Assembly: GCA_958450325.1 (NCBI GenBank) | Contig: OY288259.1 | Location: 61,902,987 to 61,966,986 of the forward strand | Direction: 5' to 3' | Source: Agrostemma githago | Lineage: Eukaryota; Streptophyta; Magnoliopsida; Caryophyllales; Caryophyllaceae | Length of the DNA: 64,000 bases | Shown here: piece after piece, positions 58,456 to 64,000 of the stretch | Layout of the letters: every line of letters starts with the position of its first letter | Numbering within the stretch: the stretch's first letter is position 1 | Position numbers and translations under genes: made by a program | Notes under the pieces: model-generated | What the model was told of the DNA's origin: nothing | The model's input: the letters and a program-made list of their open reading frames with translations, nothing else | The model's database searches: none

Positions 58456-58515
58456 ATAATTTTAAGCACGTGGATATATATTGAAGGTGAATCGATCGAG
58501 CCCATATTTTGGTAA
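58456..58515 (-). promoter_or_regulatory. Conserved upstream block with G-box, copy D
   Basis: TTTTAAGCACGTGGATATAT then GGTGAATCGATCGAGCCCAT and ATTTTGG match 45486-45540 upstream of copy B; AAGCACGTGG also lies upstream of copy C (52685). CACGTG is a G-box/ABRE core. Confidence 0.55.
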
Positions 58516-58554
58516 TTATTGTAAGTCGATTTAGGTCCTGTTCTTTTCGGCTGA

Positions 58555-58800
58555 AACAAGGCTGAGCTGAGCTGAGCTGGTCTGATAGGAGCTGAGCTGG
58601 ACTGATAAGAGCTGAGCTGGTCTGATAGAAGCTGAGCTGAGCTGAGCTGAATTTATAGAAGGTAAAACTAATAATTTCTTATATAAATTACTCCGTATCT
58701 AATAATTTTAAGAAAAATATTGGAGCTGAGCTGAGCTGATAAGAGGTGGGCTGAGCTGATAAAAGCTGAGCTGGTCTGAAACGGGCTGAAATTAAGCAGA
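58555..58800. repeat. GAGCTGAGCTG/TCTGATA short repeats
   Basis: Two clusters (58559-58645 and 58724-58790) of 5-25-bp units (GCTGAGCTGAGCTGG, TCTGATAGGAGCTGAGCTGG) separated by 80 bp of AT-rich sequence. The left edge GGTCCTGTTCTTTTCGGCTG resembles the end of known plant MITE families. No inverted right end was found. Confidence 0.75.
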
Positions 58801-59200
58801 AAAAAACAGGAAGTCTCCTTTGTGACGTACAGTAGATCTGATATCAATCGTAATATTTTAATAATCAAATATTATTCATTTAGATGGAAAATTAAAAATT
58901 ACGGAGTATTGTTCTTTTCATGGTTGGATACTTTTGTGATTTTCCATGTAAATTGATAATATTTGACTTGTTATATAACGTCAATCTACTATTTTCATAC
59001 GTTTGGAATCTACTATTTTTGAATACGGAGTATGATGCTAATTTATATACGTGAAAACAATTCCATTGTCTTACTCTTTACTAATTACCAAAAACTATTT
59101 CGTTCTTAATTATGTTAATTTAGTTTGATAACCCTGCCAAATTTACTCTACTAATGTTATCTACTATTACAAATCTGTTACTACCGTTTGGCAAACATGT

Positions 59201-60014
59201 AGGGGTGTAAACGAGCCGAGCACGAGCTTGACCTTTCTCGACTCGTGCTCGTTCAGTAAAATTCGAACTCAAGCCGATCTCGAGCTTACCCGAGCTTGAA
59301 AAAATTGAGCTCGGAACCAAGCTCGCGAGCTAAAATGCGAGTTCGAGCCTGATTTGAGCCTATATATAATTATTAAAATTTACGTTTTTTTGCATCGATT
59401 TGTTTTAATAAATTGGGATCCAAAAACATATAAAAACGTTAGGCAAATCAATAAGAATATTTTATATGGTGAAAAAACTACTATGTGCAGTAACTATTAC
59501 TCCGTATTAGTTATTTGAGTAAATTAAAAATTACTCTCTTTAAAGATACCAATTTTAAAATTTACTCCCTTTTGAAATTTTTTGTTAAAAATAACTCCCA
59601 AAATCTATCAAAAGTTCAAAAATTGCTTCAAAATATAATTTGTTGACGAAAATGCCTCTAACTTTTTTATGACACATTACTTCACCTCACCCTCTAGCCA
59701 AGGGTATTTTCGTCCTAAAAATAAATTTGGGAACAATTTTTGAACTTTTGATAGATTTTGGGAGTTATTTTTAACAAAAATTTCAAAAGGGAGTAAATTT
59801 TAAAATTGATATTTTAAAAGGGAGTAATTTTTAAATTACTCTAGATATTTTTTTAATAAATAAGAACTAAATATTAACTAATCACATCAAATCGAGCTTT
59901 TCGAGCCGAGTCACGCCTTGCTCAGCTCGACTCTTTAAGTTGTCGAGCCGAGCTTTGACCAAGTCGAGCTCGAGCTGCTCGCGAACTAGCTGTCTCGTCT
60001 CATTAACACCCTTA
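59201..60014. mobile_element. hAT-like non-autonomous element, about 814 bp
   Basis: Left end AGGGGTGTAAACGAGCCGAG and right end, complementary strand, AAGGGTGTTAATGAGACGAG. Subterminal regions are rich in CGAGCT/GAGCTCG words on both sides. A target duplication is not clear (only CATG is common to both flanks). Non-coding. It contains another MITE. Confidence 0.7.
59517..59841. mobile_element. Long-arm MITE nested in the hAT-like element, 325 bp
   Basis: Arms of about 115 bp are near-perfect inverted repeats: GAGTAAATTAAAAATTACTC outside, then ACTCCCTTTTGAAATTTTTT and ATCTATCAAAAGTTCAAAAA. About 95 bp of non-palindromic sequence lies in the centre. The host element sequence continues on both sides. 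Confidence 0.88.
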
Positions 60015-60797
60015 CATGATCATCCCTCGTCATAAAAAAACACAACATTGAAGTGTTATTTGACCCGTTATAACTTAAGACGGATATATTCGTATTAAGA
60101 TAAACCGAGTTGTATATACTAGAAAATATAGAGTCCAAATACTCTAGGCCATATATATATATATATATATATATGTATTGGGACCATAGAGATGAATAAG
60201 GGGAAGTGGGCTGTGCTGCATCTGGCTGCATTATGGGGTTATGTTAATGTGAAGACATGCATATTAGGGCAAATTTATTATGGGCCCAATTCATCATCAT
60301 TCACAAACGATCAGGATTGAATTATTCAGAAGATGAAGATGATGATGATTTTTGATAAGAAATTATTGACACGTTCTTATTGAAATTCGCGATTCGGGAT
60401 TTGGGATTTGTCGATTTGGTCTTACTCTTTCAGACTTTATTCTCATCTCAACTTCACTTCAGTCGAGTTCAGTTCGGTTTGGGTTGGTTATGTTTAGGAT
60501 TGTTCAGTTGAGTTCAGCCTCGTTTGAACGTATTAAAAGTTTAGTTTGTGTTGGGCGATTCAACATCATTCAGTTAAGCCACTTTCAGCCAGGAATTTCG
60601 AACAAAGGGTTACCATCGACTATAATCAACAACAAATCACGTGGTATCAAATTCAGCGTGATCAAAGGTCACATGTTCGAGACTCACCCACCACGTACCC
60701 TCTATCTCAGTGGAATATTAGAGGCAGAAAATTCATTCCGATGGTTGGAGGCCCAAGAATTAATGATTTTACACTCTTACGAAGTAAGTATACCAGA
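60015..60797. other. Intergenic, with a possible SINE head
   Basis: (TA)n tract at about 60152-60174. A GGTATCAAATTCAGC word followed by ACATGTTCGAGACTC (60640-60685) resembles weak Pol III A and B boxes. An open frame of 138 codons from 60484 ends in the orphan exon described next; its first 100 codons have no recognisable domain. Confidence 0.4.
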
Positions 60798-60900
60798 TTT
60801 TCTGTTGGTCTTTGGAGTACCGGGAATCGTAGTATTTGCTCTGATACTATGTAAGATTTTTAGATCTAGTAGAAGATCATCGACAGAGAATAATGATTAA
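60798..60900 (+). pseudogene. Orphan 3' exon of a GUB_WAK transmembrane protein gene
   Basis: Encodes GVPGIVVFALILCKIFRSS then RRSSTENND and a stop, matching the last exon of the gene at 61273-63150 (GVPVVVVFALILRKIVRSR, RRSLTENG). Homology starts near TTTTCTGTTGG and no matching ectodomain exon lies upstream. It is therefore a leftover of a tandem copy. Confidence 0.75.
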
Positions 60901-61272
60901 TGACCGACTAGGTTGTAACTGAATGAATAACATAGTAGATAATTCTGTTACCATATTATTAACCTGACATAATCGCAATGATTCATTGAAACACACTGAC
61001 TACCAACCGTTCTTTATAAAATAGAGAACGCTGAGTCAGAAAACGTACGGTCAAAAGTCGTTCTCCAAGACTTATTTGATTGAATTAATCAATTAGACAT
61101 GTTCTCCAAACTTGACTAAATCAATTTTAAAAAAATAAAAAATTATTACAACTTTGAACAATTCAACTAACATTCACTAGATTAGTAAACATGAATGCGA
61201 TTCTTGCATTAGCGGAAAATTGATATTATTATATAAAATCCCCCTTTTCGTCGAAAAAATAAAATAAAATAA
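60901..61272. other. 5' flank of the GUB_WAK gene
   Basis: AT-rich. TATATAAAATCC at about 61233 is a possible TATA box, 40 bp before the ATG. Nothing else seen. Confidence 0.45.
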
Positions 61273-63150
61273 ATGGGAAAACAGAGTATCATTGAATTTA
61301 TTCATATCTCAATCATCATCATCATCTTCAACTCTTTGATCTCAGTTTCTTCCTTGCAGGATGAACGCATACAATCGAACTGTACTCGAGAACCCGTATC
61401 CTCGTCTCTCTCGATCCGTTTTCCATTCTCCATTGCAGTGAAAACCCCCAAATCCTGCAATTCCCCTGTTTTCAATTCCCCTGTTTTTGAACTATCCTGT
61501 AATAATGGCGAATTCTTGATTTCAATTCCGAATTCCGGGGATTTTGCAGTCGAAAGCATCGATTACAGAAACCAATCAATGAATATCAGCGACCCGGATC
61601 GTTGTTTAGCTCGAAGAATTTTATCCGGGTTTGATCTTTCGGGTTCTCCGTTTTACAACAAGTATGACTACACGCATATTTCGTTTTACAATTGCTCGAA
61701 AAATCATGAAAACTACACGAATGACGAGTATTTTCATCGACAGACGATTCGTTGTTTGAGTACTGAGGACGAAGATTATGTCGTTGTATGGGAAACTTCG
61801 ATGTTTTTTACTCGTTCGATTGATCAATGGTGTAAGCTTATTCAGAGTGTTTGGATTCCTCATGTTTCGGAATTGTATACAGTGTCGGATTCGAATATGG
61901 TGATTTATTGGGATGAACCCGACTGTCGCGACTGCGAGAATAATAATGGTACGAGCTCGAGGTGTGAATTCAAAGACGATAATGGACGTGATTTCGAGAC
62001 TGTTTGCAGCGTTTTCGATCCTACAATCGGTAATTTAATGCTTCGTATACATAATATGATAATATTCTCGTCCTCGAAAGAAAAAAAGACGGATAATATA
62101 ATAAAATAATAATAATAATAAAAATACAGTTTCGAATGAAAATTTTAGTTGAAAACGTCGATAATATGTTTTTAAAAGGTTGGAAACTCGAAGCTCAAGA
62201 AAAAAATAAATTAGTAAGTAAAACTACTAGAAAAAAAATACCCCCTCCGATTTTTATCTATCTTCCCCTTTGGTTTTGGGGAAGAAAATAAGGGTGTATG
62301 AATGTGTGGTACAAAATAAAAGAAGGAAGAGAGAGAAATGTAAGGGTGATTCTAGACCACATATTGATGGCCCAAAATGGAAATAGGGAAGAAAGAGTAT
62401 TTCAGCCTAATAAGGAAATAGGGAAATAGATAAAAATCGGAGGGAGTATATGAATTTTTGTTTGAAAAATAAAATAAAATACTTCGTAATTAAGAATAAA
62501 TAAGAAGAATAGTAAGTTGAAAACGTCGATAATACGTTTTTAAAAAGGGGAAAAAAAGATGAATACTAATATAATAAAATAATAATAAAAAATACAGTTT
62601 CAAATGAAAAATTATGTTGAAAACGTCGATAATGTTTTTAAAAGGTTGGAAACTCGAAGTTCGAGAAAAAAAAATTAGTAAGTAAAACTACTAGAAAAAA
62701 ATATATGAAAGTAATTTTGAAAAATAAAATAAAATACTTCGTAATTAAGAATAAATAAAAAGAATAGTAGTTGAAAACGTCGATAATATGTTTTTAAAAG
62801 GTTGAAAACTCGAAGTTCAAAAAAAAAATATTACGGAGTAGTAATAAGTAAAACTACTAGAAAAAAATATGAAAATAATTTTTGAAAAATAAAATAAAAG
62901 AATTAAGAATAAATAAAAAGAACGGTACTAAAAAAAGTGATGACGTGGATTTATATTTTGTATTATGTTAGTCTGTTTAAGTAATAACGTCTGTGTTTTC
63001 TGTATTTTTTAAGTAGGGGAAGTGTTGAGGATACCGAGGTATGCCATTGGATTTTCGATTGGAATTGGAGTACCGGTCGTTGTTGTATTTGCTTTGATAC
63101 TACGTAAGATTGTTAGATCTCGTCGAAGATCATTGACGGAAAATGGATAG
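61273..63150 (+). CDS. GUB_WAK-domain transmembrane protein lacking the RING (ATL21-like)
   Basis: Two exons, 61273-62029 and 63017-63150; 891 nt, 296 residues. Signal peptide (IIEFIHISIIIIIFN region), galacturonan-binding WAK-type ectodomain (CTREPVSSSLSIRFPFSI, CNNGEFLISIPNSGDF, VESIDYRNQSMNI, DPDRCLARRIL) and a second Cys cluster (WDEPDCRDCENNNGTSSRC). Exon 2 gives a membrane span (about 259-280, GIGVPVVVVFALIL), a short basic tail (RKIVRSRRRS) and a stop. ATL20-22 proteins continue into a RING-H2 here, and the kinase relatives (LRK10L/WAKL type) into a kinase; neither is present before 64000. Likely a truncated paralogue that could act as a receptor-like or decoy protein. A 15-bp in-frame duplication gives NSPVFNSPVF. 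An alternative exon 2 frame stops at once. Confidence 0.82.
62112..62930 (+). repeat. Tandem repeat, about 170-230 bp, three copies, in the GUB_WAK gene intron
   Basis: Each unit carries ATACAGTTTCGAATGAAAA or a variant, GTTGAAAACGTCGATAATAT, GGTTGGAAACTCGAAG, AGTAAAACTACTAGAAAAAA and AAATACTTCGTAATTAAGAA. The first unit is split by a MITE. Confidence 0.9.
62241..62446. mobile_element. Stowaway-like MITE, 206 bp, with paralogous empty sites
   Basis: Left end CCCCCTCCGATTTTTATCTA and right end, complementary strand, CTCCCTCCGATTTTTATCTA. TA flanks both sides (62239-62240 and 62447-62448). The two other copies of the surrounding tandem repeat lack it and read straight through CTAGAAAAAAATATGAAA. 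Confidence 0.93.
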
Positions 63151-64000
63151 ACGACAAGGGTGGCTCAGTCGAGAGGACATCGAATGTATAAATATGTAAT
63201 TAATGTGGCTTTGACGACTGAATTTGGTATTGAATTTCGGAATTACTTTACTAATATGTTCAAGTTGTACATACGTTATGATATACGAGTATATATAGTG
63301 GATTTGGGTTCACTTATTTTCTTTTTAAATCTTCGTGTTAGTCGATGGCTCATTCAACGACTTTGCTTATTGGCTATAGCCGTTGGGTCGAGTATTTAAT
63401 CACCAACGCAACATAGACTCAACACGAGATATCACGCTTCAGCCAAAACCCAAGTGGGTCAACCACGGGCCAAACCCGACCCGATAGAAACTTCTAAGAA
63501 ACACCCACCCAAATGCCCAATTGACCCAAACCATTGACTTTTATGATATTTTTCACAAGACTTTGCATTATCCAACTATCAAAAGTCAATGCTTTGTTTA
63601 AAATCACTCATATATGATTACGGTTTTCCTAATGTGTGTCCAGTGAATACACGTTAATAATTTAATTAAAGCAAGTTTAAGTAGGATAATATCATACGAA
63701 ATTGTAATTATATTTTCCATACTGACACAATATTCTAGTTAAATTTGCTTTAATTAGAAAAACAGATATGATTAACTCATAAAATCTAATGTACATTGTA
63801 TACCAGCCTGTTTTACAATCCCATAAGGAATGATATTACCCTATTTCCAACTGTTTTTTCGCAAATTACTTCCTAAGACGATCTCACGCATGAAACAGTG
63901 TATTTTTGTGAAAAAACAGCTTCATTTTTTATTGATAAACGAGTAAAATTTTCATACAACTGTAATTAAGATGATCTCACGCATGAGACGGTCAACTTCT
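63151..64000. other. Intergenic, right edge
   Basis: 3' flank of the GUB_WAK gene. Short open frames (such as 63160-63399) show no domain. Contains AACCCGACCCGATAG-type words at 63474 and the hairpin motif (GTGTGTCCAGTGAATACACG) at 63633. The last 130 bases hold two copies of GATCTCACGCATGARAC, part of the dispersed GTCTCAC family. Confidence 0.5.

Noticed and set aside
63160..63399. 79-codon frame after the GUB_WAK gene as a missing RING or kinase exon
   Set aside because: It has no Cys/His ligand pattern and no kinase motif.
1..64000. CRISPR arrays, operons, phage or bacterial elements
   Set aside because: Introns, the plant tRNA, MITEs and gene families show eukaryotic nuclear DNA. The regular repeats are tandem units without spacers.

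Overview
This is plant nuclear DNA from a eudicot. It is AT-rich, its genes have many GT-AG introns, its microsatellites are long, and it carries Stowaway-type MITEs with CTCCCTCC ends, a gypsy-type solo LTR and a plant tRNA-Arg. Frequent ACGGAGTA/TACTCCGT words and the repeat style suggest Caryophyllales (perhaps Caryophyllaceae), but that is inference. All exon coordinates were read by eye from splice sites and reading-frame continuity, without transcript or database support.

Left part (1-24 kb), mostly conserved single genes: an F-box gene (-), a P-class PPR gene (-), tRNA-Arg(ACG) (-), a five-exon gene for a 1300-residue RD/RE-rich protein resembling Arabidopsis At5g53440/HIZ2, a ZC3H13-like m6A-writer factor (-), then a divergent 12-exon gene for plastid-lipid-associated protein 14 (At5g53450/ORG1/FBN11; pseudokinase plus fibrillin), and a six-exon SFT2-like vesicle protein gene (+). 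The neighbouring locus numbers of At5g53440 and At5g53450 suggest conserved linkage. A fold-back element and a 1.5-kb minisatellite lie between the two.

Middle (24-33 kb): tRNA-like tandem repeats, a GUB_WAK/RING-H2 (ATL20-22 type) gene (+), a 2.3-kb solo LTR with a perfect 5-bp target duplication, and a small RING-H2 gene (-).

Right part (34-58 kb): a tandem array of four five-exon genes, one (+) and three (-), for secreted proteins of 317-320 residues in the nucleoside-phosphorylase-like family that includes poplar bark/vegetative storage proteins. Exon phases are identical, but introns and promoters have been remodelled by tandem-repeat growth that differs between copies. By motif alignment the residue equivalent to the MTA/SAH-nucleosidase catalytic Asp is Asn in all four, and the + strand copy also lacks the equivalent Glu. 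Core promoters share a conserved TATA block.

Right end (58-64 kb): nested MITEs, an orphan transmembrane exon, and a second GUB_WAK gene whose protein stops after the membrane segment without a RING. The window thus shows two tandem families of extracellular or secreted proteins in a region very rich in young tandem repeats and MITEs.
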